DNA of 64,000 bases from Dryococelus australis (GCA_029891345.1 CM057009.1:297352466-297416465); one strand, 5' to 3'; counted from the first letter of the stretch, positions 8,980-19,981 are shown. Notes: generated by a model from the sequence alone, not told the origin. A program made the numbers and translations.

Positions 8980-11900
8980 GACATTATAAATTTGATTATA
9001 TTTGATTATATTTAAATGACGCCGCGGCAGTGGAGCGTTATTGGTGAAGACTTAAAAAATTAAATATTGGTATAATTTAAGGAAAGCTGATTTAATTACA
9101 GCTCTTATACAAATAATTATAAATGAGTAAAGAAGAAGAAACTTTGCAAATTTACCTTCTTCAGGTCACAAAATAACCAGAAGAAATTAAAAAAGTATTA
9201 AAATAAATATTCCACTTTTCTACTAATGTATATGCAAACAAAATAAATAGAAGAACCAATAAAACTTACACAGTTGAATAACCTTTTAAATGTAGGTTAT
9301 CAACATATAGCATTGAAAATAATTTTAACTCTGTATTATTGGAGGAATTTTTTAACTTCAGTAAAACATAATGTATTAAAAATAATACACGATAAACGTA
9401 TGAAACTTAGAGCGGTGAAAATTAACATTAAACTTGTTATCTATTTTCTAAGCTGGAAACTGGTGAAATGCGACTATTTGAAGACATTCAATCACGCACT
9501 TTTACAATATTGACTGATGGATAAATTAAAAAGTCTTACAAAAAAAAAATACTCGCACAAATAGAAAATATTGAAAAAGTAAATCAGATTCTTCTTTATG
9601 TAGTATAGTCGGGATGCAATTAGCTATAAATATTTATAATCCATTAAATGGAGCATAATATATTGATAAACCAGAAGATATTATTAAAAATGCATGCATA
9701 AAATGTAAACAATGATGATCAAAAAAGTTTTCTTTGGACAATAGAGTCTGCTTTGTTTCCAGTAGAAAATCCCCAAAGAGTGACAAAATATAAAAACGTG
9801 TGTTTCAACATTGGTAATTAATATATAAAAATGAATATCCTATTAAAATAGACGAATTACCAAAAATATAAATTCAAATTGATACATCTATAAATGTATA
9901 CTCTTTTGATGATAAGAAGTTCAATGTCTATCCACTAAATGTTTCAAAACACAAGGAAAAACATATAAATTGACTTTATTTCAAAAATTATACAAGTTCG
10001 CATTACTGTTGGATAAAATATTTATCTAAATTGCTTTCAGCACAAAAAAATAAACATAAAAGTAAAATTTATATCTGTGATATGTGTATTCGATTTTTTA
10101 CTCTCAAGAAAAATTAAATAAACATGCAGAAGACTGCTCTAAAAATGAACCAGTAAATATCAGTTTACCTTTGGAAGGAGAGCAAATATTTTTCAAAAAC
10201 TACAAATATACAATTAAAGTTCCATTTATAATAGTAGCAGATTTCAAATCAATACTAAAGAAAATATCAACAACTAAACCAAATCAAATAGAAATCAAAA
10301 ATTTAAATTAATTAAAAAAATATTAAGTTTTAACAGAGGATTACATTGATAATGGCTTTTGTAAGGAGATACTTAAAGAAAGATATAAACTTACTAATGC
10401 AAAAATAAATACAATATATTTGAAGATGAATGATGAATCAAATACAATGAAATATAAGTTACATGAAGCTTCTGGTTTTTGTTATTATATTGTATCTAGT
10501 TACGGTGATTATAATCCAACAGTTGTACATGAGGTCCATTTGCACATACATTTTGTAGAAGTAATTGGAGAAATATATTCGCTAATTGAAGCAATGCATT
10601 CACTAACAAAAGAAAAAAAGTCCATATATAATAAATCTAAAAAATGTTCTGTATGCAAATGCGAATATACGAAAGTAAATAAAAAAGGAAGCCATCATGA
10701 TCATATAACTGGAAAATTCATTGACCCAGTATGTAATAATTGTAATATAATATTACAATTAACCGATTTTGTTCCGGTGTATTTTAATAACTTAGCTGGT
10801 CATGATGTTCATTTATTTATTAAAGAGCTAGGATATGGTGTCAAAAATATAGATTTACTTGCAAACAATGAAAAAGAAAAATTTATTACTCTTGGGAAAC
10901 AAAGAAAAAATTTAAAAATTTGGTTTACAGACAGAATTAAATTTATGGCCAGCAGTTTAGATAAATTAGCATATAATTTAACAAAAGAACAAGTGAAGTA
11001 TACACAAAAACATTTCCTGAAGATAAAATAGATTTTGTTACTAGAAAAGGAGTTTATCCATATGATTATATGGATAGTTTAAAAAATTTAAAAGAACTGA
11101 ACTTCCACCAAAGAGTGACCTTTACAATAAATTAAATGAATCTGACATAACTGATGATGAATATGAGCACACAAAATGTGCATGGAACCAATTTACTATG
11201 AAAAATCTTTTAGGCTTATCGCGATTTATATTTAAAAAGTGATGTATTATTGTTGACAGATATATTTGAAAACTTTAGAGATACAAGTATAAATGCAATA
11301 GATTTAGATCCAGAATGGTGTTTTACAGTGCCAGGATTATCATGGGATGTTAGATTTATTACACGATTATGATATCATTTTAATGGTATCAAAATAAGTC
11401 AGACACAATGTTGTAAGCAACATGTTAAAGAAAATAATAAATATTTAGAAGATTTAAATCCAAATCAAGAATCCAACTATTTAGTTTATCTCGATGCAAA
11501 TAATCTTTATGGATAGGGAATGTCTCAATATTTTCCATATGGAGGTTTCAAATGGTTTAGAAATACAGAATTTAAATATGAAGAACGATTTAATGCATGC
11601 TTACATATTAGAAGTTGATTTAGAATATCAACGATAATTGCATAAATTACATAAAGATCAACCATTTTGCACAGAAAATAAGACAATTATAAGAATAAAT
11701 GAATCTAAAATATCAACAACTTTACTTAACAAACAAAAGTATGTAATACATTATCATAGTTTGAAACAGTACCTAAATAATGTACTAAAACTTACTAAAA
11801 TACATAAAATATTGAAATTTAATCAGTCTGATTGTTTGAAAAATTATATAGATTTGAATACAGAGATGAGTACTAATGCTAAAAATAACTTAGAAAAAGA

Positions 11901-12673
11901 TTCTATAAACAGATAAATAATCCGTTGTTTGGTAAAACAATGGAAAATACCAGGGACAGCGTATATATAATACTGGTTTCATATGAAAAAGTTTACAAAA
12001 AAGTTATAGGAAAAGCAAATAAAAATAAAAGTACTTATTTAATGAGAATCTTGCTGCTATCCATATGGATAAAACAAGAGTATATTTTAATAAGTCTATT
12101 TATATGGGTTTGTAAAGTTTAGACATATCAAAAGAGTTAATGTATGATTTTCATTATAAAACTATGAAAGCAAAATATGGAAATAGAATAGAATTATGCT
12201 ATGAACATACTGATTCGTACTTTTTATAACATAAAAACGGAAGATTTTTAAGAAGATATGAAGACAATAATAGATAAATTTGACACACATGATTATCCAA
12301 AGGACAGTATATATAACATGCCTCAAATAAATGAGAATGTTTTAGGCAAAATGAAAGATCAGTAAAATGGGCAAATAATTAAAAAATTTGTTTGCTTAAG
12401 AGCTTAAATGTATACATATAGAGTTGATAAAGAAAACAAAAGATCAAAAGGTGTGAAAAAATGTGAAGTTAATTATTGAATTTCTTTTGACGATTACAAC
12501 AAATGTATGTTTGATGAGAAAATACAATATAGAAAAATGAATTTAATAAGGAGTGAAAAACATAAAATATATATAGTCGAAGTTAATAAAATAGCATTAA
12601 GTCTTTTTGACATTTAAAGGTGTATATTAGAAAATGAAATAGATACATTGCTAGACGAATATCGAAATGTATA
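8980..12673 (+). pseudogene. PolB: Protein-primed family B DNA polymerase (Polinton PolB), heavily mutated
   Basis: PolB copies the Polinton genome by protein priming. Fragments appear in collinear order over about 3.7 kb but in several frames. At 10084-10311 a Cys-rich segment is followed by VADFKSIL at the Exo I position, where the usual acidic partner is replaced by Lys. The 10420-11031 frame has a Cys/His cluster (CSVCKCEY, HHDHITGKF, VCNNCN), then FNNLAGHDVHLFIKELG at Exo II. Motif A appears as YLDANNLYG (11487-11513) and is followed at once by an in-frame TAG. Motif B appears near 11920-11960 (NNPLFGKTMENTR) across a frame change. Motif C is near 12190-12230 (YEHTDSYF), where the first Asp of the DTD signature is His. 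Stops and frameshifts occur throughout; no functional polymerase is encoded. Confidence 0.85.
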
Positions 12674-12689
12674 ATTTTAATTCATTATA

Positions 12690-13290
12690 ATTTAGACCTG
12701 TGAAATTTACAGAGCCTGTAATGTTTAAATGAATATTTTTAAAATCTTTAATTTCTAAAACAATAATAATAACAATGAAAATAATATAGTTTACCATTAT
12801 CATCTATACTGTCTAAAACAATATTATTAAACAGTTCATTACTAATTTTATAAAAGATTGGAGAAGCAGGTTCATAAATAATATAATCTCTAAAACCAAA
12901 CATTGTTTTTGTTGAAAAACATGCGGTTATATCTTTTTCTAATTAATAAGATTCATAATATCTTATAAACATTCCACATGCTCAATTACATTGATCATTA
13001 ATGTTTTTAAATACATTAAAAATATGGTAATATAGTACCTATAACTATTTTTTCTTTTTCAATACTCACATTTCTGTCAAAACCAAGATTATCAGATAGT
13101 TGATGATCAAATTTAATATCAAACTTAGATTTATTCGATATTATATTTTTGCATTGTCTGATGTTAGTTTAATATTATTAGATGAAAATTGTCCAAATTA
13201 ATATATAGTTCCTTTAAGGACTCAATATTGTATTGTCCTCTAGGTATATTTTCAACTCATTATTATTTATTAATGTTATAGTATTGTTGT
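12690..13290 (-). pseudogene. Possible Polinton minor capsid (penton-like) protein remnant
   Basis: On the minus strand, broken frames include IKFDHQLSDNLGFDRNVSI and, in another frame, MFGFRDYIIYEPASPIFYK. The short F-x-LS-x-LGF pattern and the position next to the packaging ATPase would suit the single-jelly-roll minor capsid protein, which Polintons keep near the ATPase. This rests on position and a weak local pattern only; a profile search would be decisive. Several stops interrupt the reading, so at most it is a pseudogene. Confidence 0.3.
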
Positions 13291-13538
13291 TTATATTTAA
13301 TGTTAGAAATTTTGTATGAAAACAAATCAATACTATAAATCAATCTTGATGGATGATTACATAGTGAAGTTTCTTCTTTAGTACCTAACTATTATTTGTT
13401 AACTTAAATACATCATTATTCATATATTAATCTTAATTGATGATATCACAGTGAAGTTTCTTCTTTAGTACAGAACTGTTAAATTAAATTATCATTATCC
13501 ATATACTACTCAAAAAGTATCTTATTTAATGAAGAACA

Positions 13539-14165
13539 ATGAATGGGTGTGTTGGTGTTTTAATTTCTGAAGGAAATGCTAAAAGTAAAGAATGGGACCC
13601 TTTTACCAGACACATAAGAGCCATTATTGTGGGGCCAAGCAATAGTGAAAAAGCTAATTTGATGATAAAATTTATTTAAAAGACAAGATGGTTAAATTTT
13701 AATAAATTATATGTTTGTTCAAAAATTTTAAATCAACCCAAAAATATTCAGTTACAAAATGATTTTTATGAGTTACCCAACAAGTTTAAAGATAAAATGC
13801 CATATTTTAAAAATAATAATAAAGAAATCACCTCCTTAGACCAATGTGAAAATAATTATCTGGTTGTATTTGGCGATGTCAATTTAGATAACTAAGATAT
13901 AATCCATTAATAAATTACTATGGGGAGACACAAGAATACAGATGTATTTTGTTTAGCACAAACTTATTCGAATGTGTCTTAACAACTTGCAAGAGATAAT
14001 ACAAATGTTCTGTGTATATTTACAAAAGATAACAATAATTTAAAACACATTTGTAATCACTTGGTTGGTAGAGACATGACTTATGAGAAATTTAGAGGGA
14101 TTTATGCAAACTAATGGAGTAAAGAATGTGGTTTTATTACATTAGATTTGAAAATTAAAGAATGA
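13539..14165 (+). pseudogene. FtsK/HerA-type DNA-packaging ATPase remnant
   Basis: The frame begins MNGCVGVLISEG and contains HIRAIIVGPSNSEKANLMI at the Walker A (P-loop) position, degraded from the usual GxxxxGK(T/S) pattern because Gly and the final Thr/Ser are replaced. It stops at a TAA (13677). Readable sequence continues beyond, including YLVVFGDVNLDN at the Walker B position, with further stops and frame changes to a TGA at 14163. In Polintons this ATPase drives genome packaging. Size and position (downstream of PolB) fit the family. The element has therefore lost a functional packaging motor. Confidence 0.65.
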
Positions 14166-14191
14166 TTGGAAGTCCAGAAATAAAAATAACA

Positions 14192-14192
<1 letters not shown>

Positions 14193-14242
<50 letters not shown>
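14193..14242. repeat. (TA)n microsatellite
   Basis: About 25 uninterrupted TA repeats lie just downstream of the ATPase remnant. Similar short TA runs occur at 18914-18961 and 23631-23651. Confidence 0.9.
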
Positions 14243-14243
<1 letters not shown>

Positions 14244-14423
14244 CGCCATCTAGTTCCTCTTATACATGAGATTTCTTTATATTTTTCTGCAACTTTACCT
14301 CAGTATACTCTTGCTGCTATAGGAGAAGCTCATCACAAATATGTTGCTCTCTAGTCACAGCACGTCAAAAACTACAAGAGTCGTCACATAAAGCTTTAAA
14401 ATTATATCTTCATGCATCTTGCA

Positions 14424-14500
14424 AAGTGGCTCAGTTGGCAGGATGCTCCACTTTAAAATCCAGGTTCCTGGGATCAAAACCCCGATCTGGGAGGATAATT
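14424..14500 (+). repeat. tRNA-like pol III head
   Basis: AAGTGGCTCAGTTGGCAGGATGC resembles a tRNA A-box region, and CTGGGATCAAAACCCCGATC, about 30 bases on, resembles a B box. It is not a convincing functional tRNA and is more likely a SINE head or tRNA pseudogene inserted in the Polinton. Confidence 0.4.
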
Positions 14501-14851
14501 TGTAGTGTTAAGATGAATGTGCCCATATTTACTATTCTTTTATTTTTTGTTTCCTTATTAAAGAAAAATACAAATAAAAATACTTTATATATTTACATAT
14601 TGCTAACAAGATGGCTGTGTCAATAGAAAAACAATTAGAGAACATAAAACTAGAATGTAATAATGATTGACTACATAATTTCATTTAGGTTATTTAATTT
14701 TTAATATTTAAAAAATTAAAAATTTGTCGGAAAGTAAAATAAACCTTAATTTAAAGGAAAGGATGCAGTTAATATATTAGATTATAAAGATACTAAAAAC
14801 AATTAGTAATAATATAGATGCTGATGTTACTAATATAGTACAAAATTTATT

Positions 14852-14870
14852 GGGGGACCAGCAGTCCCCC
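14852..14870 (+). promoter_or_regulatory. GC-rich perfect hairpin in AT-rich Polinton DNA
   Basis: GGGGGAC-CAGCA-GTCCCCC forms a 7-bp stem with a five-base loop, in a region that is otherwise almost all A/T. It sits between the ATPase and the GIY-YIG-like gene, directly upstream of AAAAAATACTATTTATATAAATGAATCTGG, a sequence repeated upstream of the zinc-finger ORF. A processing or regulatory role is inferred only. Confidence 0.45.
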
Positions 14871-14966
14871 GTTGGATATCATGAAAAAATACTATTTATA
14901 TAAATGAATCTGGCTTTTATTCTTTTATTCTTTCTTGTAAAGAAGAAGCTCATTTATTTTAAAAAA

Positions 14967-15830
14967 ATGGATTACAAAAGAATTTATTTCACCAATTAGA
15001 AAATATGGTTCTTATAAACTCAACTCAAAATTAAAATAAGAACAAATTAAGAACAACCAACTTGCTTTAGAAAAAAATCAACTGGCATTAGAATTTCAAG
15101 AAAAATTAAATTTAGAAGAAAAAGAACAATTGAAACCACATGAAGAAAATAAAGAAATAGAATTTATTAATATGAATATGAAACATTTTATAGATAAAGT
15201 CAAACAGAAAACAAAAAATGGTTATATATACATTTCAACAACTAAACAATATGATTCAATTAATAATTTTAAAGTTATAAAACAGATAGTTTATTTGCTA
15301 GAAAATCAAATTTCTATTCTTCACACAATAAACAACATAATTTATGTATTTTTTCCACGAGGAAGTTTATGATGTAAACAAAACAGAAAGATGAATTCAT
15401 GAGCTACTAGATGATTTTTGTGATAAAAAGAATACAGAAATATTTGTTTTACATTAAACTCCTTTACTTGATACTGTAAAATTAACATTAAAAACATAAA
15501 AGAGCCTTTTGATTACACCAACAATTTATCTGAAAATCATTTTGAGGAAATATATCCTTGAAACCAATTGTTGCAGAAGAAGCACTTTTAAGTAATGATG
15601 ATGAATTATTTGTAATCTGCAAACAAAATTTCTTAAATTATTAGATGACGACATTGTTAAAACAAATTAAAATATTGTGGAAAGATTTATTAGGCAGATT
15701 AGAACTAGGCACCATAATAAATACAAAATCTTGGAAAGAAATACAACATTATTAGATTGGGAAGACAGTAAAAAAATGGTTATTCATACAAATACAAAAA
15801 TTATAAATACGTATAATTAATTTTGGTTTT
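14967..15830 (+). pseudogene. GIY-YIG-like / T5orf172-like protein remnant
   Basis: A Lys/Glu/Gln-rich, coiled-coil-like N-terminal stretch (NNQLALEKNQLALEFQEKL) precedes an open part (15130-15372). This carries NGYIYISTTKQYDSINNFKV, the start of a T5orf172 (GIY-YIG-related) domain. The Gly-Lys that usually follows is replaced. After a frameshift near 15355, EVYDVNKTE and IHELLDDFCDKKNTEIFVLH continue the domain, with stops. Proteins of this type occur in insect DNA viruses and Polinton-like elements; their role is unclear (a nuclease fold without proven activity). The assignment is from the local pattern only. Confidence 0.5.
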
Positions 15831-15970
15831 GCAAAGTAAAGAAGTTTAAATTATTTGTTTAAATATTATAGATTTTTGCATGAAACACCCTGAAATTTTG
15901 TCTAAAACTAAAAAATATAAGTAGGGTACTATAGGGTAGCACCCCAACACATAATGCAAAAAACAATAAT

Positions 15971-16855
15971 TCACAAAACATCTGTTTTATTAATCCAAGT
16001 GTCACAAGAGGTGTCAAAACTTAACCATTTTACATACATTTTATCAATTTTAGTTTTTAAGACTTTTTTAACCAAATATTCATTGGGATGGTTAGTTTTC
16101 ATTATTTTGTATTCATAAAAACTACTTTTTATTCCTGCTCCATTGGTAACTTTTAGTTTGTAAGTTGGCACATCATAATTTAAAACGTCAAAAATAGCGA
16201 ATTATTCTGTGGTCCAATTAGGAGTATAACGCTTTTCAAAAGTTCGTTTATTTCTGCTAACACAGACAACTTTGCAAAACTTATATTTCGGTTTAGTAAA
16301 CATATTTGCAAAAGCTTGTCTAATTTTTTCTTTTTTTATTAACTTCAAATGGCTTCATACCAATAGTTCTATGTTTTGTATTGTTGTATTCTTTTACTAA
16401 ATCATCTAATATATACTTATTTATAATTGCCAGTTAAAGCAAATTTTTTCCTCAATATATTCTTCATTGTACGATCATATATCTCTACGATACTAGCTTT
16501 AAGTTTCCTGAATGTAGAATAATGTTTGATGTTATATTTTTGTATAAGTTCTTCAAATGTTTTATTAGAAAACTCTAAACCACCACTACTTTGAATATTA
16601 AGTGGTTTTATTTTTATCAATACACATTCCTAAGCATTCACTACATTTTTAGCTGTTTTATATTTTATAGGTAAAGCAAATGCATATTTTGAAAAAACAC
16701 TGATAATTGTCATATTATATTTGTATCCATTATTTATATGTGATATGCCTTTTAAATTACCAGTATTCATCTCAACAAGATCAACTTGCCAGAAATCTTC
16801 AGTTTCATATGTTATTTATTTTCTTTTTGGAAAATTTCATCATGCTGGTTTATAT
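15971..16855 (-). pseudogene. INT: Polinton integrase (RVE family) with C-terminal chromodomain, broken
   Basis: Reading on the minus strand, FWQVDLVEMNTGNLKGIS supplies the first catalytic Asp, and TIISVFSKYAFALPIKYKT follows as in RVE cores. SSGGLEFSN (near 16590) sits where the second Asp is expected but has Ser. KASIVEIYDRTMKNIL (near 16470) keeps the third acidic residue. After a decayed linker, the open segment 16171-15971 encodes a chromodomain-like end: YLVKKVLKTKIDKMYVKWL and then TWINKTDVL. Integrases of Polintons often carry a C-terminal chromodomain, thought to guide insertion. Stops near 16634 and 16420 and frame changes disable it. It lies next to the right TIR and is transcribed inward, typical for the group. 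Confidence 0.75.
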
Positions 16856-16882
16856 AATTAATTGATTAATCCTCCTCTTACT

Positions 16883-17029
16883 TCAATTTTCTTTAAAGAA
16901 TGTCGATTTATTCGAATGACATAGCGAACATTTACTTTTCTGAACAAACTGACGATTTTTTGTATTTTTAATTTTTACATTATTATTTCTAGTAACTTTC
17001 TTACAAATCAAACACCATGTATTCTCCAT
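16883..17029 (-). CDS. Small zinc-ribbon ORF, intact
   Basis: This 48-residue frame starts MENTWCLICKKVTRNNN and has a second pair KCSLCHSNKSTFFKE, i.e. C-x2-C ... C-x2-C with 24 residues between the pairs, followed by K-S/T-x-F. This is the pattern of small zinc-ribbon proteins of the DUF5679 type found in adenovirus/Polinton-like elements. It is uninterrupted although its neighbours are broken, but at this length that can be chance. It could alternatively be the separated N-terminal zinc-binding part of the integrase, which starts just downstream on the same strand. Confidence 0.5.
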   Translation of the reverse strand: MENTWCLICKKVTRNNNVKIKNTKNRQFVQKSKCSLCHSNKSTFFKEN

Positions 17030-17084
17030 TTAATAGTAAACAAATTCAGGTATATATTTATTCCTTATATTTCACGCAATCCAA

Positions 17085-18837
17085 ATCCCAATCATAATAC
17101 CAATACTAAGTTTTTAACAACAACCATATGTGTTTTAAAAATTTAATTTATTGAGGATGCAGTCAAAGTCATGCATCATGCACATAGATATACCAATGTT
17201 TGGAATTTTTTAAAAATAAATAGGATGGAAATTTATAGGTTTTTTGTCTGTAACATTATGTACCGACAGTTAGTTTGAAAGTGAAATCGAGACGATAAGG
17301 CAGTAGTCAGTAACAAAATATGGTTGTTAAAATTTATTTATTTTTGCTTGGATTTTTTGTTTTCAAGGTTATTCAAGGTCATATTGTCAAGTACAGGCAC
17401 ATATGCATATAATATCGTGGTAGAAATATGTAATGTATTATGCTTGTTGACTTTCAGGTATTTTTTAAAGTTTTTTGTTTTCAAGGTCATTCAATGTCAT
17501 GGGGTCAAGGTCGAGGTAGTGCATCTAACATGGTGATAGTTGTCTGTACTGTATTATGCTTGCTGACATTTATGCATTTTTCTCGAATTTTCGTTTTCAA
17601 GTTCATTCAATCTCATGGGGTCAAGGCCAAGGTAGTCTGCATTTAACATGGCGGCAGTAGTCAGTAATATATTGCGCTTGCAGACTTTCATGAATTTTTT
17701 CTCGAGTTTTGATTTTCAAGATAATTCAAGGTCATAGGGTCAAAGTCGAGGTAGTCTGCATCTACCATGGTGGTTGATAGTCTCTAATGCATTATGCTTG
17801 CTTACTTTTATGCATTTTTCTCGAAATTTGGATTTCAAGGACATTTAAGGTAATGGGGTCAATGTCATGGCAGATGGATGATGTATACCAAGATGGTGGT
17901 TGCCTGCCGAAATGGCGGTCGTCTACCAGTAAGGTCATCACCTACCAAGATGTCGACCGCCTGCCAAGATGGTGGCTTCCAGAAATGGATAAATAAATGA
18001 AGAACGAAAATTCAAGATGGCGGAATGATTTTATATGAGGAGAGTGGGGCTGAGGGAGACAGTAGTCTGCTGGAGTTTAACAGAGGAGAGTAATTTGTGG
18101 TGCTGGAGAGACCTTAGGAAATTTATGTTTTTCGTATAAAAATATTTCATAGGTTAAATTTTTTTTTTAGTAATTTTAATTAATCTATTTTTAACAATGT
18201 TTATTTCGTTTTTGGTACTTTATGTAAATTTTGTAATTTTTTTATTTTTTCATTTTTAAGGTCAAAGGTCAAGGTCGAGTTAGTCTGCATCTAATATGGC
18301 GAATGGGTGATATCAACCAGATGGTAGTCGTCTACAAAGATGGCATCATAAGTATGTGCTAGGGGTAACCTCTGGCAAATTTTAGTCTTTAAACTACTTT
18401 TTAAATGAATCTTAATAATAATTTCAAATAATTTATTAAAAAATTTGTAATAAATTTTTTGTGATTTTTTTCGGAAGTTTTTGAATTGTTTTGCATTTTT
18501 TGGAATAAAGATCAAGGTCAAAGGTCATAGGACTTTCCCTCCTGACTTCTGGGTCACTGATCCCGGCCTCCCCTCTGGCTCGGAGTCACTGATCTCCCTC
18601 GCCTGCTCTGGAAAAAATTGGAATATTTTTTGGGATTTTTTGGTGATAAAAGGGAAATTTTTCGGGAAAAGGGGAAAATGTTAGGGTATTTTGGTAGATT
18701 TTGAGGGGTAAAAAGTGAAATTTTGAGGGAACAATGGGAAAATAGATGGGTGAATGGTGACATAACAACATTGTGGACGGCCGTTTCGGCTCCAAAGCTC
18801 CACGCCTTTGCAACTAAAATCACATTTTACTACTACT
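17085..18837 (-). repeat. Polinton right terminal inverted repeat (expanded)
   Basis: This is the reverse complement of the left TIR in the same module order (see 5839-6880), about 0.7 kb longer. The extra length is mostly five units of a ~120-bp repeat at 17290-17870 and longer AT-rich blocks. The outer end is ...CATTTTACTACTACT followed by the duplicated GCTAAT. Confidence 0.8.
17290..17870 (-). repeat. ~120-bp tandem array within the right TIR
   Basis: GTCATGGGGTCAAGG-like anchors lie near 17369, 17494, 17613, 17733 and 17852, giving units of 119-125 bases. Each has TTATGCTTGCTGACTTT, TTTTTCTCGA and GTTTTCAAGGTCATTCAA. The same unit, reverse complemented, is repeated about seven times at 25060-25865 and occurs about once in the left TIR. 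Confidence 0.75.
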
Positions 18838-18911
18838 GCTAATATCTCAGTAACAAGATTAGCACAAAATCCAATATTTGCGGAACGAATTAGCACAAAA
18901 TGAACACAAAT

Positions 18912-18965
<54 letters not shown>

Positions 18966-19600
18966 GCTCGGAGCTTGAGGGGGGGTGCATACCCCCCCTA
19001 GTACTAATATCTCAGAAAATAGATTAGCACAAACTCCAATATTTGCGGCACAAATTAACACAAACTGATCACAAATAAACGACATATTTTTCTTGTGATC
19101 GGAAGGGGGGAGGGGGTTAGCACGTTCCCACCCCCCTAATCATGATATGATATATCTCAGAAACTAGATTAGCACCAACTCCAATATCTGGGGCACAAAT
19201 TAGCACAAACTGAGCACAAACAAACTACAATTTTTTAATGTGATCGGGTGTGGTGTGGAAGCTAGCATGTCCCCAGGCCCCACTCCCCCCACATTCATGA
19301 TATTCTAATACCTCAGAAACAAAATTAGCACAAACTCCAATATTTGCAGCACAAATTAGCACAAACTGAGCACAAATAAACCACAAATTTTTATTGTGAT
19401 CCTTTAGGTGCGGGTTGGGAGGGGGTGGGTGGAGGGGGGCTAGCATGTCCCCAGCACCATCACCTTGATATGCTAATATCTCAGAAACTAGATTAGCCAA
19501 ACTCCAATATTTGCGGCACAGATTAGTACAAACTGAGCACAAATAAACTACAAAATGTTATTGCGATCGGTGGTTTTTTTTGGGGGGGGAGGGGGATGCC
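18838..19600 (+). repeat. ~156-bp satellite, right part
   Basis: ATTAGCAC-type anchors lie near 18889, 19053, 19199, 19355 and 19522 (146-167 bases apart). A (TA)n expansion interrupts one unit at 18914-18961. Runs of G in the unit (for example GGGAGGGGG) vary in length. Orientation matches the left part at 5565-5838. Confidence 0.8.
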
Positions 19601-19957
19601 TTATGACATGCTCCTCCAAAGGCAGGGCCTAGACACTATTCCGCACCTGTCGGCCACAGAAGAAACACGCCTTGAGAGTGGGGGCGTTAGGGCACAATTT
19701 TTCTTTAAATTTAAAAAAAAAAATATTATTTAAATTTTTCTCCCAAGGGTCGAAAATTATTCAGTGTGCCGGCCAATATGTTTGGTTTATCTTTCCATTC
19801 TTAGGAATCATAATGTCAGTAACCAAGCTGTAATGCTGTAATGTAGGGCGGCACAATATAATCTGAAGGCCGCGCGTTATCACCTACACCGGATTCCCCA
19901 CGCGACACTGATACACTCCCCCTGGCCATCCACCGATTCAACCGGCCAACTACGACC
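19601..19957 (+). other. Unassigned; last ~100 bases may be the retroelement 3' internal end
   Basis: An AT-rich stretch with A and T runs is followed from about 19865 by GC-richer sequence leading into the purine tract. No coding frame of note was seen. Confidence 0.3.
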
Positions 19958-19981
19958 AGGAAGAAGGAGAGAGAAAGAAGA
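19958..19981 (+). promoter_or_regulatory. Candidate polypurine tract
   Basis: Twenty-four consecutive purines (AGGAAGAAGGAGAGAGAAAG...) end one base before a TG that could start an LTR. In LTR retroelements such a tract primes plus-strand synthesis next to the 3' LTR. Confidence 0.5.

Larger units (their letters stand above)
5839..18837 (+). mobile_element. Polinton/Maverick element, complete ends, degenerate genes
   Basis: The element starts AGCTGTAAGAAAAAGTGG and ends with the inverted counterpart ...CATTTTACTACTACT. It is flanked on both sides by GCTAAT (5833-5838 and 18838-18843). AG...CT ends, a 6-bp target duplication, long terminal inverted repeats, and a polymerase-ATPase-integrase gene set together define Polintons (self-synthesising transposons related to adintoviruses). 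Length is 12,999 bp, shorter than the usual 15-20 kb. In order it carries a left TIR, an unassigned 1.7 kb, a zinc-finger ORF, PolB (+), a possible minor capsid protein (-), the ATPase (+), a GIY-YIG-like protein (+), integrase (-), a zinc ribbon (-) and the right TIR. Major capsid and protease genes were not found. All large genes carry stops and frameshifts, so it cannot be autonomous. Confidence 0.88.

Noticed and set aside
14424-14500. Functional tRNA gene
   Set aside because: A and B boxes are recognisable, but a regular acceptor stem and anticodon arm could not be folded by eye.
18681-19085. 134-residue minus-strand frame
   Set aside because: It is composed of satellite units, a (TA)n tract read as Ile-Tyr repeats, and the TIR. 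Not a gene.
5565-19600. The 156-bp satellites as part of the Polinton TIRs
   Set aside because: They have the same orientation on both sides, whereas the TIR modules are inverted; the GCTAAT duplication sits exactly at the change.
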